A DNA stretch of 64,000 nt from Oryzomicrobium sp. GTDB taxonomy: Bacteria; Pseudomonadota; Gammaproteobacteria; Burkholderiales; Rhodocyclaceae. The stretch spans positions 124,001 through 188,000 of the forward strand of contig NZ_JAJTBG010000003.1 in assembly GCF_021287045.1 (NCBI RefSeq). Reading direction: 5' to 3'. Position numbers and translations under genes: made by a program. Position 1 is the stretch's first letter; every line of letters begins with the position of its first letter. Shown here piece by piece: positions 51,466 to 61,682 of this stretch. Below the pieces are notes generated by a model. It saw only the letters and a list, made by a program, of their open reading frames with translations, was not told the DNA's origin and made no database searches.

Positions 51466-53880
51466 ATGCACCTCCTGCTCAAATACGACGGCCAGTACGC
51501 CCCTCCCCTCTGGCAAGCCCTCGGGGCCGAACATTCCGCCCCCCACGTCTGGCGCTTCACTCTGCCCGACGCTCCTTCCCTGGACGGGCTGATGGAAACC
51601 CTGGCCGCCGAGACCAACCAGTACATCCTGCAACAGACCTTCGCCCTGATCCACGGCACGGGAGCGCCGCCCACCTCCCCCGGCGACGTGCTCGGGCGCA
51701 TCACGCCGTTCAACACCCTCTATGCCCGGCGCCTTCATTCCTGGTTGGAAGGGGATCTGGCCCCCTACATCCGCATGCACTTCCAGCCCCTGGTGGATCT
51801 GGCCCAGGGCGGCGAGATCTTCGCCTTCGAGGCCCTGTGCCGGTTGCAGGACCCCCAGGGCCGGCTGCTCTCGGGGGCCGATGCCTTTCGCCTGGCCGCC
51901 CAGCTGCAACGGGAGGCGGACCTGGACCTGGAATGCCAGCGCCTGGCCTTGGCCGCCAAGGCCGGCGCCATCCCCGCCGACAAGCTGCTGTTCATCAACG
52001 TGCTGCCGCGCAACCTGATGCACCAGGGCTGGATGAACAGCCTGTCCGAATCCCTGGAGCATCTGGGCATCGACCGGCGCCAAGTGGTGATCGAGGTGGT
52101 GGAATCGGAACGGGCCGATCCGGCCATGCTGGCGCAAAGCTGCGACGCCCTGCGCACCCGGGGGTTTCGCATCGCCCTGGACGACATGGGCTCGGGCTTC
52201 AACGGCCTGTCCACCCTGGCGGCGGTGCGCGCCGACTTCATCAAGGTGGACCGGGCCATCGTGCACGGCGCCCAGGGCAGCAAGGTGCGCTCGGTACTGC
52301 TGGAGGCCATCGTCTCCATGGCCCAGCGCCTGGGGGCCACGGTCATCGCCGAGGGGCTGGAACGGGCCGAGGACATCACCTTCGTGCGCGACATGGGCAT
52401 CGGCTACGCCCAGGGCTACTACTTCGCCCCGCCCCGGGCCGAAGTCATCACCGCGGTGACGCCCCTGCCGGGCCTCGACGAATCCTGCCTGTCCCGGGCC
52501 AAGGACCGCTTCGCCCTCACCGACCTGATGGACCCCGGGGTGGCGGTGGAGATTCAGGAGCCCCTGGAGGCGGTGCGCCGCCTGTTCGCCGACAACCCGT
52601 CCCTGGCCCTGGCCGTGGTCACCGACGACGCCCAGCCGATCGGCCTGGTGCGGCGCGGCCGGGTGCTCTCCAGCCATGCCAGCAAGACCCTGGGCAAACT
52701 CTCCGAGCCCCTGGCCCGCTCTCTGCCCAGCCGGCTCACCTCGGCAGCCCTGGCCCGGGTGCTGTACCACGACCGCAAGGACGCCGATCCCTGGGTGGTG
52801 ACCTCGCCCGACGGCCGCTACCAGGGGATGATCCACCCCATGACCCTGATCGCCCAATTGCTGGCGCGGCGCGAGAACGGCAACAACCTGCATCCGCTTT
52901 CCCAACTGCCCACCGGCCCCAGCCTGCGCCTGACCCTGGACAGCCGGCTAGCCCAGGGCCAGGAGCTGTGCCTGGTGTACATCGACCTGGACAACTTCAA
53001 GGCCTACAACGACCGCTACGGCTTCATCCGCGGCGACGCCATGATCCGCTCCCTGGCCGAGCTGCTGCGCTACCGCTTCGGCCAGCGCAAGGATTGCCTG
53101 CTCGGTCACATCGGCGGCGATGATTTCGTGCTCATCCAGGAACGCATGCCCGCCGGCCTGGTGCCGGAACTGCTCGACATCATGAGCCAGTTCCACGCCA
53201 TCGCCGCCCACCTCTACGACCACGACGACGTGGCCCGGGGCCACTTCGTCACCGAGGACGGCAGCGCCTACCCGATCGCCAGCATGTCGGTGGCGGTGGT
53301 CACCGGCCTGGGGCCGGACGGAACGCCCCTGCCCAGTTCCCTGGCCGCCGCCGAGCGGGCCGCCGCCCTGAAGAAGATCGGCAAGGTGGCCGAAGGCAGC
53401 GTGGTAGTGGTGGACGGCACCCCGCCCGCCCTGCACCGGGAGAGCCCCCACGCCGCCCTGCGCGACTGGACCGACTCGGCCCTGGAAGCCCTCCGCGCCC
53501 TGGAGGAGGCGCCCCGGAGCAAGGACCCCCATGCACTGGACCTGGCCTTCCGCACCTCGCCCTACTTCGAGATGGTGTTCGAGTTGGACGGCGCGGGCAT
53601 GCAGCGCTACCCCAACTGGATCAATCCGGAGATGTACGGCCGCATCAAGGCCGGCGGCATGGGCGCCGACCGCTCCGCCCAGGCCTATTTCGCCGAGGTG
53701 CGGGACACCGGGCGGCCCTTCGTCTCGCCCATCTACCTGTCCACCGCCAGCGAGGATTTCTGCCTGACCCTGGCCGTGCCCCTGGCGGACGGCCAGGGGC
53801 GTTTCGACGGGGCGCTGGTGGCCGACATCAACATCGGCGCCCTGGCCGCCCTGCTGCGTCGGGAGGCCGCGCCAGCCTGA
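51466..53880 (+). CDS. EAL-CBS-GGDEF-PDC cyclic-di-GMP protein
   Basis: 804-residue multidomain protein, no signal peptide. EAL phosphodiesterase domain about residues 100-345: FEALCRL (EAL at 122-124), FINVLPRN, IEVVESE, DDMGSGFNGLSTL, FIKVDRAIV, IAEGLER and a final GYYFAPP, so the metal and catalytic residues look complete. A CBS-like pair follows (about 350-470; ADNPSLALAVVTDDAQPIGLVRR). The GGDEF domain (about 500-650) has GGDDF at 550-554 with RYGFIRGDAMIRSLAELL. The C-terminal 115 residues (YFEMVFELDGAGMQRYPNWINPEM) form a PDC/Cache-like sensor, unusually placed at the C-terminus and presumably cytoplasmic. Degradation of c-di-GMP is the likely main activity; cyclase activity is uncertain because of GGDDF. 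Confidence 0.88.
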   Translation: MHLLLKYDGQYAPPLWQALGAEHSAPHVWRFTLPDAPSLDGLMETLAAETNQYILQQTFALIHGTGAPPTSPGDVLGRITPFNTLYARRLHSWLEGDLAPYIRMHFQPLVDLAQGGEIFAFEALCRLQDPQGRLLSGADAFRLAAQLQREADLDLECQRLALAAKAGAIPADKLLFINVLPRNLMHQGWMNSLSESLEHLGIDRRQVVIEVVESERADPAMLAQSCDALRTRGFRIALDDMGSGFNGLSTLAAVRADFIKVDRAIVHGAQGSKVRSVLLEAIVSMAQRLGATVIAEGLERAEDITFVRDMGIGYAQGYYFAPPRAEVITAVTPLPGLDESCLSRAKDRFALTDLMDPGVAVEIQEPLEAVRRLFADNPSLALAVVTDDAQPIGLVRRGRVLSSHASKTLGKLSEPLARSLPSRLTSAALARVLYHDRKDADPWVVTSPDGRYQGMIHPMTLIAQLLARRENGNNLHPLSQLPTGPSLRLTLDSRLAQGQELCLVYIDLDNFKAYNDRYGFIRGDAMIRSLAELLRYRFGQRKDCLLGHIGGDDFVLIQERMPAGLVPELLDIMSQFHAIAAHLYDHDDVARGHFVTEDGSAYPIASMSVAVVTGLGPDGTPLPSSLAAAERAAALKKIGKVAEGSVVVVDGTPPALHRESPHAALRDWTDSALEALRALEEAPRSKDPHALDLAFRTSPYFEMVFELDGAGMQRYPNWINPEMYGRIKAGGMGADRSAQAYFAEVRDTGRPFVSPIYLSTASEDFCLTLAVPLADGQGRFDGALVADINIGALAALLRREAAPA

Positions 53881-53912
53881 AGGCTGCCCGGCCGGGCGAA
53901 CGCCCCGCCAGC

Positions 53913-53936
53913 GCCCGGGGAGGCGCCTCCCCGGGC
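53913..53936. terminator. Shared palindromic terminator between convergent genes
   Basis: A perfect 24-base palindrome with 12-base arms GCCCGGGGAGGC and GCCTCCCCGGGC, between the stop of the EAL/GGDEF gene and the stop of the chemoreceptor gene. Confidence 0.7.
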
Positions 53937-53943
53937 ATTCCGT

Positions 53944-55530
53944 TTATTGCAGGGCGGTCTCCAGGTGCCGCAGCAGGTCCTTCAGTTCCCGGGCGGTGGC
54001 ATACAGGCGCTGCACCCCGCCCCCCACGTTGTCGGTGGATTCCACGCTCTGGTTGGCCGCCTGGGCGATCCGCTCCATGCTCACCGCCACGTCGTGGGAC
54101 GCCTGGGACTGCTGGGTGAGCATGTGGGAAACGTCGTCGGCCATGCCCAGGCACTTGTCGGTGGCAATGACGATGGAATCAAGACTGCGGCTACTTTCCT
54201 CGATCACCGCCGTGCCCGTGGTGACTTCCGCCGCGGTGTTCTGCATGGTCTGGACCGCACTGTGGGAGCGCTGGGTGATCTCGCTCACCACCGTGGAAAT
54301 CTCGGCGGTGCTGCTGGTGGTGCGCTCCGACAGCTTGCGCACCTCGTCCGCCACCACGGCGAAGCCCCGCCCATGCTCACCGGCCCGGGCCGCCTCGATG
54401 GCGGCGTTGAGGGCCAGCAGGTTGGTCTGTTCGGCGATGTCCTTGATGATGGTGGTGATGTGGCCGATGCGCTCCACATGCTGGTGCATGCCGTTCATTT
54501 CACCCAGGGCCCGTTCCACGATATCCACGATGCGCTGGGTGCCCTCGATGCTCAGGCCCATCTTGGACTTGCCCTGCTGGGCGATTTCCTGGGCCTGCTG
54601 GGTGGCCGCCACGTTCTGCTGGGTGAATTCGGAGACTTCCTGAATGGAGACGCTCATTTCCTCCAGGGCACTGCCGATCTCCTCGACGCTGGCGCTCTGC
54701 TCGTTGGCGCTCTGCACCAGCTTTTGCATCTCCGCATCCAGGGCCTCGGCCCGGGCCTCCACTTCCTGGGACGAAAGCAGCACGTCGGCAAACATGGCGC
54801 GCAGGTGGATGCGTAAGGATTCGAGCTGTAGTTGGAGGCCCAGACGGTCGTTGCCATGGAGCAGGCTCTCGTGCAGACGCCCCTCGTCAATGGCGAGAAT
54901 GCCCTGGCGCACCCAGCGGATGGGCGCAAAGACGTTGCTGCGCAACCAGAGCATCTGGCCGGCCAACAGCACCGCCGCCACGACCGCCAGCTCCAGGCCC
55001 GGAAACCCGCCGAGCCACCCCCCGGCCAGGGCGAAAAGCCCGCTGAGAACGCTCAGGACGCAGGTCAGCCGCCCCGGGCGCACGCTCCGCCCCACCTTGG
55101 CGGTGACGGGAAAAGCGCTCTGCTTGCCCCGGATCGCCGAGTAGAGGGCGTCGGCCTTGGCCACCTCTTCCCGCCTGGGGGTATTGCGCACTGACATGTA
55201 GCCCACCGGCACGCCGTTTTCGGTGACGGGGGTGACGTAGGCCTCGACCCAGTAGAAGTCACCGTTCTTGCAGCGGTTCTTCACCAGGCCCCGCCAGGGT
55301 AGCCCGGCCTTGAGGGTCTTCCACAGGTCGTCGAAGGCCTCCGGCGGCATGTCCGGGTGGCGCACGATGTTGTGACTGGCTCCCAGGAGTTCTTCCCGGG
55401 TGAAACCGCTGATATTGACGAATGAAGCGTTGGCGTAGGTGATGCGCCCCTTCAGGTCGGTCTTGGTGACGATCGGCTTGCCCGGCTCAAGGAAACGCTC
55501 ATGAGCCGTCACGGGTAAATTGACCTTCAT
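53944..55530 (-). CDS. PAS-domain methyl-accepting chemotaxis protein (Aer-like)
   Basis: 528-residue energy/redox taxis receptor. N-terminal PAS domain (about 1-120) with [47 protein letters not shown] and [18 protein letters not shown], the Aer-type FAD-PAS pattern. Two membrane spans follow (about 155-205) with hardly any periplasmic loop, then a HAMP-like segment and a signalling domain whose tip is [38 protein letters not shown]. It should sense intracellular redox or respiratory state and signal to CheA via CheW. The ATG at 55530 gives [25 protein letters not shown], matching its paralogue at 62000. The C-terminus lacks a CheR-tether pentapeptide. Confidence 0.93.
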   Translation of the reverse strand: MKVNLPVTAHERFLEPGKPIVTKTDLKGRITYANASFVNISGFTREELLGASHNIVRHPDMPPEAFDDLWKTLKAGLPWRGLVKNRCKNGDFYWVEAYVTPVTENGVPVGYMSVRNTPRREEVAKADALYSAIRGKQSAFPVTAKVGRSVRPGRLTCVLSVLSGLFALAGGWLGGFPGLELAVVAAVLLAGQMLWLRSNVFAPIRWVRQGILAIDEGRLHESLLHGNDRLGLQLQLESLRIHLRAMFADVLLSSQEVEARAEALDAEMQKLVQSANEQSASVEEIGSALEEMSVSIQEVSEFTQQNVAATQQAQEIAQQGKSKMGLSIEGTQRIVDIVERALGEMNGMHQHVERIGHITTIIKDIAEQTNLLALNAAIEAARAGEHGRGFAVVADEVRKLSERTTSSTAEISTVVSEITQRSHSAVQTMQNTAAEVTTGTAVIEESSRSLDSIVIATDKCLGMADDVSHMLTQQSQASHDVAVSMERIAQAANQSVESTDNVGGGVQRLYATARELKDLLRHLETALQ

Positions 55531-55856
55531 GCGTAGCCCCCATATCAGTCCGCGTGGTTGTCGATCCGTTGCGGTCGATCTTTCTGGGGACCCGGGCAGA
55601 CGTTGCACCGGTACTGCGCGCCACCGTTCTCGCCTCTTCATGGCCTTCCTGCTGCCACCTGGGCCAGTCATTGCCGCCTGCGGGTCCGACACATGCCGCG
55701 ATTCCAGGAGAAATTCCCTGGTGCCGTCATGGACAAGCCAATGGCATTGGAGTTCATGCCCTACAAATATTTTTTGAGCAAAATCAAGCCTGAAACAGAC
55801 CTTCCGGAAAACTGACCGATAGCGCGCACCATTCCGGGCAGCCCGCGAACGGGCAA
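55531..55856. other. Intergenic region upstream of the PAS chemoreceptor
   Basis: About 325 bases between the chemoreceptor start and the acyl-CoA dehydrogenase terminator. It is lower in GC near 55740-55815. I saw no gene and no convincing sigma-28 or sigma-70 promoter. Confidence 0.45.
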
Positions 55857-55891
55857 GAAAAAGCCCCGGCACCTTGCGGTGCCGGGGCTTT
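55857..55891 (-). terminator. Intrinsic terminator of the etf/acyl-CoA dehydrogenase transcript
   Basis: AAAGCCCCGGCACC (55860-55873) and GGTGCCGGGGCTTT (55878-55891) form a 14-base perfect stem with a TTGC loop. On the minus strand it continues into TTTTTC. It lies about 30 bases past the acyl-CoA dehydrogenase stop. Confidence 0.9.
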
Positions 55892-55922
55892 CCAGACATT
55901 ACTGCCGGGCGATGCGGATCGC

Positions 55923-57716
55923 TTAGAACTGATCCTCGGCCAGGGCCATCGTACCGCTCGCGCCGGCCACGATGCTCTCGGCCAGGCCGTCGGCCTGGGT
56001 GAGGATGTGGTCGGCGTAGAAGCGGGTGGTGATGACCTTGGCGGCGTAGAACGGATCGGCGTCACCGCCGTCGATCTTGGCCTGGGCGATCAGGGCCGCC
56101 CGAGCCATCTGCCAGCCGCCGGCGACGATGCCGGTGAGCTTGAGGAAGGGTACCGAGCCGGCGTGGGCCGCCTTGATGTCGCTGCCGTAGGTGGCGACCA
56201 TGTACTCGGAGGCCTTGGCCAGGGCGGCAACGCCGTCGGCCAGGCGGGCACGGATCACAGCGAACTGCTCGCCCTTGGCCTCGGCCAGCTTGCCCAGGGT
56301 CTGTTGCATCAGACCGAGCACGGCCTTCATGGTGGCGCCGCCTTCCCGGGCCATCTTGCGGCCGATCAGGTCGTTGGCCTGGATGGCGGTGGTGCCTTCG
56401 TAGATGGCGGTGATGCGGGCATCGCGCAGGTGCTGGGCGGCGCCGGTTTCCTCGATGAAGCCCATGCCGCCGTGCACCTGCACGCCGGTGGAGGCGATCT
56501 CGATCGACTGCTCGGTGCTCCAGCCCTTGACCACTGGGATCATCAGGTCGGCGAAGGCCTGGTTCTTGGCCCGCTCGACCTCGTCCGGATGGTGCTTGGC
56601 GGCATCCATGGCGGCGGCGACCACGTAGGCCAGGGCGCGCATGGCCTCGGTCTGGGAACGCATGTTCATGAGCATGCGGCGCACGTCCGGGTGCTTGATG
56701 ATGGCGACCTTGGGACCGCCGCGCACACCCACCTCGGTGCCCTGGATGCGTTCCTTGGCGTAGTCGCGGGCGCGCTGGTAGGCGCGCTCGGCCAGGGCCA
56801 CGCCTTCCATGCCCACGGCGAAGCGGGCGGCGTTCATCATGATGAACATGTATTCCAGACCACGGTTTTCCTGGCCGACCAGGTAACCGATGGCGCCGCC
56901 GTTGTCGCCGAAGGCCATCACGGCGGTGGGGCTGGCGTGGATGCCGAGCTTGTGCTCGATGGACACGCAGTAGGCGTCGTTGCGCTCGCCCAGGCTGCCG
57001 TCGGCGTTGACCATGAACTTGGGCACGACGAACAGGGAGATGCCCTTCACGCCTTCGGGGGCGTCGGGCAGGCGGGCCAGCACCAGGTGCACGGTGTTGG
57101 ACACCATGTCGTGGTCGCCGTAGGTGATGAAGATCTTCTGGCCGAACACCTTGTAGGTGCCGTTGCCCTGGGGCTCAGCGCGGGTGCGCACGGCGGCCAG
57201 GTCGGAACCGGCGTTGGGCTCGGTCAGGTTCATGGTGCCGGTCCATTCGCCGGTCACCATCTTCGGCACGTAGCGCTGCTTGAGCTCGTCGGAGCCGGCC
57301 ACCAGCAGGGCCTCGATGGCGCCCTGGGTGAGCATGGGGCACAGGGAGAAGGCCATGTTGGCCGACTTCCACATCTCGTTGACCGGGGTGGAGATGATCT
57401 TGGGCAGGCCCTGGCCGCCGAATTCGGGGTCACAGGCCAGGGCGGTCCAGCCGTTCTCGGCGAACTGCTGGTAGGCGGCCTTGAAGCCGGCCGGCATGGT
57501 CACGGCGTTGTTGGCCCATTTGGCGCCTTCCTGGTCGCCGCTGTAGTTGAGGGGCGACAGGACATTGCCGGCGAACTTGGACGCTTCGTCGAGGATGGCA
57601 TCGGCCAGGTCGGCGGTCGCTTCTTCGCAGCCGGGCAGCTGGGCAACCTGCTCCAGACCGGCCAGTTCCTGCATCACGAACTGCATTTCGCGAAGGGGGG
57701 CGATGTATTCAGCCAT
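55923..57716 (-). CDS. Acyl-CoA dehydrogenase (long form, DmdC/AcdA-like)
   Basis: 597-residue FAD acyl-CoA dehydrogenase of the long class with an extra C-terminal domain. FAD/substrate motifs: [73 protein letters not shown], where the Glu in YEGTTAIQ is the catalytic-base region. The N-terminus [21 protein letters not shown] is typical of this class. It should start a round of beta-oxidation and reduce ETF encoded just upstream. AAGGAG lies close before the ATG. The substrate may be a medium or long acyl-CoA or methylmercaptopropionyl-CoA; sequence alone does not decide. Confidence 0.93.
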   Translation of the reverse strand: MAEYIAPLREMQFVMQELAGLEQVAQLPGCEEATADLADAILDEASKFAGNVLSPLNYSGDQEGAKWANNAVTMPAGFKAAYQQFAENGWTALACDPEFGGQGLPKIISTPVNEMWKSANMAFSLCPMLTQGAIEALLVAGSDELKQRYVPKMVTGEWTGTMNLTEPNAGSDLAAVRTRAEPQGNGTYKVFGQKIFITYGDHDMVSNTVHLVLARLPDAPEGVKGISLFVVPKFMVNADGSLGERNDAYCVSIEHKLGIHASPTAVMAFGDNGGAIGYLVGQENRGLEYMFIMMNAARFAVGMEGVALAERAYQRARDYAKERIQGTEVGVRGGPKVAIIKHPDVRRMLMNMRSQTEAMRALAYVVAAAMDAAKHHPDEVERAKNQAFADLMIPVVKGWSTEQSIEIASTGVQVHGGMGFIEETGAAQHLRDARITAIYEGTTAIQANDLIGRKMAREGGATMKAVLGLMQQTLGKLAEAKGEQFAVIRARLADGVAALAKASEYMVATYGSDIKAAHAGSVPFLKLTGIVAGGWQMARAALIAQAKIDGGDADPFYAAKVITTRFYADHILTQADGLAESIVAGASGTMALAEDQF

Positions 57717-57777
57717 GGAAAGCTCTCCTTAATGGTGGATGCGTTGATTTGAGCAAGCGAACTACGGTCGTTCTGTT

Positions 57778-58443
57778 TTATTTTTTGGCCAGGTACTGGG
57801 CATCGTCGAACAGCGACACCCATTCGGGCCGGTAGATCACCATCAGGGTCACCACCATCCCGGCCAGCCATCCCTCAGAAAAGCCAAGCAGCAAAAAGTA
57901 CGGCAGGTAATCCTCGAACAGCGTGCCGAAGGGGTAGAGCCCCGCACTGCCGAGGGCCAGCAGGACGGTCAGGCCGGTGAGGAACACCACCAGGGCCGAA
58001 CCGAAGAATCCGTTGGCGAAGATGAAGACGAAGACGTTTTTGGGCAGGTAGCGGTCCCCCAGCCGGAACAGCCCCCAGCTGAGGCCCACCGGCAGGGCCA
58101 CCATGAGCAGCGCATTGAGGCCGAAGGCCTCCCACCCGGCACTGCCGTTGAGCGTCACCGCCGCCAGCACCGCGGTCAACCCGAGGAAAGCCAGGTTCGG
58201 CCCCACCTCCAGGGTGAACACCATGGCGCCGAGCAGGTGCAGGGACAGGCCGGGAAGCACCCCGGCCTTGAGGCTCCACAACAGCGTCAGGGCGACGATG
58301 GAGCCGAGCCAGACATTGCTCAACCCACCGTCGGTGAGACGCCGCCACGGCGCCCAGCGCAGCGCCCCGGCCAGAATCAGCGCGAACAGCCCCCAGCCGG
58401 CGCCGATCCAGGCGCTGCCGAGAAGGCCGTCCGGCAGGTTCAT
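57778..58443 (-). CDS. CbiM-like ECF transporter permease, stand-alone
   Basis: 221-residue, six- to seven-helix membrane protein of the CbiM/NikM family. The N-terminus reads [17 protein letters not shown] in place of the MHIPDG/MHIMEG of metal-transporting CbiM and NikM; the metal-liganding His2 is replaced by Asn. The central [41 protein letters not shown] fits the family. No CbiN, CbiQ or CbiO gene is nearby. It lies between etfA (17 bases away) and the acyl-CoA dehydrogenase (61 bases). Cobalt or nickel transport is therefore doubtful; a lone ECF-type membrane protein of unknown ligand is the safer call. Confidence 0.8.
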   Translation of the reverse strand: MNLPDGLLGSAWIGAGWGLFALILAGALRWAPWRRLTDGGLSNVWLGSIVALTLLWSLKAGVLPGLSLHLLGAMVFTLEVGPNLAFLGLTAVLAAVTLNGSAGWEAFGLNALLMVALPVGLSWGLFRLGDRYLPKNVFVFIFANGFFGSALVVFLTGLTVLLALGSAGLYPFGTLFEDYLPYFLLLGFSEGWLAGMVVTLMVIYRPEWVSLFDDAQYLAKK

Positions 58444-58460
58444 GGCCGGGGGCGGGCCGC

Positions 58461-59396
58461 TCAGAGGGCGGCGGTGAGCTGGGGCACGGCCTCGAAGAGG
58501 TCGGCCACCAGACCGTAGTCGGCCACCTGGAAGATCGGCGCTTCCGGATCCTTGTTGATCGCCACGATCACCTTGGAATCCTTCATGCCGGCCAAGTGCT
58601 GGATCGCGCCGGAGATGCCGACGGCGATGTACAGCTCGGGGGCGACGATCTTGCCGGTCTGGCCCACCTGGTAGTCGTTGGGCACGAAGCCCGCGTCCAC
58701 CGCGGCGCGGGAAGCGCCCAGGGCGGCGCCCAGCTTGTCGGCCAGGGGCTCGAGCAGGGCCTTGTAGTTGTCGCCGTTGCCGACGCCGCGGCCGCCGGAG
58801 ACGATCACCTTGGCGGCGGTCAGCTCGGGGCGCTCGGACTTGGTGATCTCGCGACCCACCAGCTTGCTCTTGCCGAAGTCGGCAGCAGCGGCCACCGGCG
58901 CCACGCTGGCGGCACCGCCGTCGGCGGCAGCGTCGAAGGCGGTGGTACGGACGGTGATGACCTTCACCGCGTCGGCGGACTTGACCGTGGCCAGGGCGTT
59001 GCCGGCGTAGATCGGGCGGACGAAGGTGTCGGCGCCTTCAACACCGACGATGTCGGAGATCTGGGCCACGTCGAGCAGGGCGGCAACGCGCGGCAGGGCG
59101 TTCTTGCCGTTGGCGGTGGCGGGGGCCAGCACGTGGCTGTAGCCGCCGGCCTTGGCTACGTCGACGATCAGGGCGGCCAGGTTCTCGGCGGTCTGGTCGC
59201 CGTAGTGGGCGGCGTCGGCCAGCTTCACCTGGGCCACGCCGGCCAGCTTGGCGGCCTGGTCGGCCACGGCGGCGCAACCGGCACCGGCTACCAGCACGTG
59301 GATGTCGCCGCCGATCTTGGCGGCAGCCGTCACCGCATTGCGGGTGGCGGCCTTGAGTTGGGCGTTGTCGTGTTCGGCAATAACGAGAATGGCCAT
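58461..59396 (-). CDS. etfA: Electron transfer flavoprotein subunit alpha
   Basis: 311-residue ETF alpha: N-terminal domain [38 protein letters not shown] and the C-terminal FAD-binding domain with [105 protein letters not shown]. It accepts electrons from acyl-CoA dehydrogenases and delivers them to the ETF-quinone oxidoreductase encoded at 35.7 kb. It begins immediately next to the etfB stop. Confidence 0.97.
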   Translation of the reverse strand: MAILVIAEHDNAQLKAATRNAVTAAAKIGGDIHVLVAGAGCAAVADQAAKLAGVAQVKLADAAHYGDQTAENLAALIVDVAKAGGYSHVLAPATANGKNALPRVAALLDVAQISDIVGVEGADTFVRPIYAGNALATVKSADAVKVITVRTTAFDAAADGGAASVAPVAAAADFGKSKLVGREITKSERPELTAAKVIVSGGRGVGNGDNYKALLEPLADKLGAALGASRAAVDAGFVPNDYQVGQTGKIVAPELYIAVGISGAIQHLAGMKDSKVIVAINKDPEAPIFQVADYGLVADLFEAVPQLTAAL

Positions 59397-60158
59397 TTAG
59401 ATCACCTTCGCTTCGTTCTTGAGCTTTTCCACCAGCTGGGCCACGTCGGCCACCATCACGCCGGCTTGGCGCTTGGCCGGCTCGGCGACCTTGACGGTGG
59501 TCAGGCGGGGGGCCACATCGACGCCCAGGTCGGCCGGCTTGACGGTGTCGAGCGGCTTCTTCTTGGCCTTCATGATGTTGGGCAGGGTGGCGTAGCGCGG
59601 CTCGTTCAGGCGCAGGTCGGTGGAGATCACCGCCGGCAGGCTGACTTCCAGGGTTTCCAGGCCGCCGTCCACTTCGCGGGTCACGGTGGCCTTGTCGCCG
59701 GCCACCACGACCTTGGAGGCGAAGGTGGCTTGCGGCCAGTTGGCCAGGGCGGCGAGCATCTGACCGACCTGGTTGGCGTCGTCGTCGATGGCCTGCTTGC
59801 CGCAGATCACCAGTTGGGGCTGTTCCTTGTCGGCCAGGGCCTTGAGCAGCTTGGCCACGGCCAGGGGCTGCAGGGTCTCGGCTTCTTCGGCGCTGGTTTC
59901 GATCAGGATCGCCCGGTCGGCACCGATGGCCAGGGCCGCGCGCAGGGTTTCCTGGCAGGCGGCGGCGCCGGCGGAGACGGCCACCACTTCGGTGGCGATG
60001 CCGGCTTCCTTGAGCCGTACCGCTTCTTCAACGGCGATTTCGTCGAAGGGGTTCATCGACATTTTCACGTTGGCGATATCCACGCCCGTGCCGTCGCTCT
60101 TGACCCGCACCTTGACGTTGTAATCCACCACTCGCTTGACTGGTACCAGGATCTTCAA
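59397..60158 (-). CDS. etfB: Electron transfer flavoprotein subunit beta
   Basis: 253-residue ETF beta: [54 protein letters not shown]-binding [35 protein letters not shown], and [23 protein letters not shown], the family signature. The start is a TTG at 60158, chosen because GAGGAG lies six bases upstream (60165-60170) and the protein then has the standard beginning; the longer frame would add 16 unlikely residues. First gene of etfB-etfA-CbiM-like-acyl-CoA dehydrogenase. It is divergent from tetR with two operator palindromes between. Confidence 0.96.
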   Translation of the reverse strand: MKILVPVKRVVDYNVKVRVKSDGTGVDIANVKMSMNPFDEIAVEEAVRLKEAGIATEVVAVSAGAAACQETLRAALAIGADRAILIETSAEEAETLQPLAVAKLLKALADKEQPQLVICGKQAIDDDANQVGQMLAALANWPQATFASKVVVAGDKATVTREVDGGLETLEVSLPAVISTDLRLNEPRYATLPNIMKAKKKPLDTVKPADLGVDVAPRLTTVKVAEPAKRQAGVMVADVAQLVEKLKNEAKVI

Positions 60159-60282
60159 GACTTTCTCCTCACAAGTGTCCTCTGTCCGAGGGAAACATGA
60201 GCGCACATGCTACGCCGGCGCACGCCCCTTTGCATGCCCCGCCGCCGGGCGGAGCATTCCGCAGCGCCCGCCCCGCCGCGGT

Positions 60283-60354
60283 TTGACAGCGAATGGGGCA
60301 CCCCGGACAATAAGCCCATACCTTGCGGTATGGATTCGCATACGGTACCGTATG
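60283..60354 (+). promoter_or_regulatory. tetR promoter with two TetR-type operators, shared with etfB
   Basis: -35 TTGACA (60283-60288), 17-base spacer, -10 GACAAT (60306-60311). Five bases later comes CATACCTTGCGGTATG (60317-60332), then CATACGGTACCGTATG (60339-60354), the second a perfect palindrome. Both are CATAC-N6-GTATG with centres 22 bases apart, and they cover the predicted start site. A third copy is at 35585-35600. The 307-base region 60159-60465 holds no other supportable feature; the etfB promoter on the opposite strand was not located. Confidence 0.75.
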
Positions 60355-60465
60355 GAAAAAAACGCGTCAAGCCGTCGTCCCGCCCGGGTTTCCAGGCGCA
60401 AGGCCGGCCAAGCGCATCGCACCGCCACGGCGCTGCCCCCTCCCCCAACACTTTCGGGACCCGCC

Positions 60466-61089
60466 ATGCCCCAGGAACGCGTCAAAACCCGTACCTCGCT
60501 GGACCGCAGCGACTGGATTCACGCCGCCCTCGACGTCCTGGCCGACAAGGGCCTGGACGGCCTGCGCGTGGAAGTGCTGGCAAAAGCCTTCGGCGTCACC
60601 AAGGGCAGCTTCTACTGGCACTTCAAGGACCGCCAGGACCTGCTTTCCGCCGTCCTCACCCTGTGGAAGGAAGGACGGATCAAGGACATCATCAAGCAGA
60701 CCACCGCCGCTCCCGGCCGCACCCTGCCCCAGATCTACCACGTCATCGAGGTGTACTCGGCGGCCCGCAGCCGCAAGGGGATGAACATCGAGCTGGCGAT
60801 CCGCGACTGGGCCCGGCGCGATCCCGAAGCCGCCGCCGTGGTCGAAGAAGTGGACCGCTGGCGCCTCGAATGCGCCAGCCGCCTGTTCATCGAATGCGGC
60901 CTGCCGGAAAAGGAAGCCAAGAGCCGCAGCCTGCTGCTCTACGCCTACGTCTTCGGCCAGAGCCTGATGGTGTTCGACCAATACGACGCCGACGTGCCCA
61001 GCCTGCAAAGTTGGATCGCCGACGTCATCACCCTCCCCACCCCCCCGGCGTTCCCCGCCGGCAACGCCGTTCCGGCCACCCAATCATGA
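60466..61089 (+). CDS. TetR family regulator, probable fatty-acid oxidation repressor
   Basis: 207-residue TetR protein: N-terminal [51 protein letters not shown] at about residues 16-64, then a helical ligand domain with [36 protein letters not shown]. The ATG at 60466 places the HTH near the N-terminus; an in-frame ATG at 60352 lies inside the second operator and is less likely. It lies divergent to etfBA with operators between, and its stop overlaps the LOG gene start (ATGA). A FadP/PsrA-like role with acyl-CoA as inducer is inferred from context. Confidence 0.88.
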   Translation: MPQERVKTRTSLDRSDWIHAALDVLADKGLDGLRVEVLAKAFGVTKGSFYWHFKDRQDLLSAVLTLWKEGRIKDIIKQTTAAPGRTLPQIYHVIEVYSAARSRKGMNIELAIRDWARRDPEAAAVVEEVDRWRLECASRLFIECGLPEKEAKSRSLLLYAYVFGQSLMVFDQYDADVPSLQSWIADVITLPTPPAFPAGNAVPATQS

Positions 61090-61682
61090 CCACGCCCCTC
61101 ACCCACGTCTGCGTCTACTGCGGCTCCAACACCGGCACCCGCCCCGAATACGCCGAGGCCGCCCAGCAGCTGGGCCGCCTGCTGGCCGAGCGGAGCCTGA
61201 CCCTGGTCTATGGCGGTGGCAACATCGGCCTGATGGGCATCGTCGCCGACACCACCCTGGCCGCCGGCGGCCGGGTCGAGGGCATCATTCCCCAGGCCCT
61301 GGTGGACAAGGAAGTGGCCCACCTGGGGCTGACCGAACTGGTCACCGTGGCCAACATGCACGAGCGCAAGCTGGAGATGGCCAACCGGGCCGGCGCCTTC
61401 ATCGCCCTGCCTGGCGGCATCGGCACCCTGGAAGAGCTGTTCGAGGTGTGGACCTGGCTGCAACTGGGCTTTCACGCCAAGCCCGTGGCCCTGCTCAATA
61501 CCGCCGGCTACTACGACCACCTGCTCAAGTTCATCGACCATCAGGTGGATGAGCGCTTCCTCAAGCCGCACCAGCGCGACCTGCTCCAGGTGAGCGCCGA
61601 TCCGGCCGCCCTGCTCGACCGGATCGCCAGCTACCAGCCCGAAGCGGGCGACAAATGGTATTCGCGCCGCAATCTCGCCTGA
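61086..61682 (+). CDS. LOG family protein (cytokinin-type nucleoside 5'-monophosphate phosphoribohydrolase)
   Basis: 198-residue Rossmann-like enzyme: [15 protein letters not shown] near the N-terminus, [67 protein letters not shown] with the P-G-G-x-G-T-x-x-E motif. LOG enzymes cleave ribose 5-phosphate from nucleotide monophosphates. Translationally coupled to tetR by a four-base overlap, although no functional link is evident. The length is typical of bacterial type I LOG proteins. Confidence 0.93.
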   Translation: MTTPLTHVCVYCGSNTGTRPEYAEAAQQLGRLLAERSLTLVYGGGNIGLMGIVADTTLAAGGRVEGIIPQALVDKEVAHLGLTELVTVANMHERKLEMANRAGAFIALPGGIGTLEELFEVWTWLQLGFHAKPVALLNTAGYYDHLLKFIDHQVDERFLKPHQRDLLQVSADPAALLDRIASYQPEAGDKWYSRRNLA

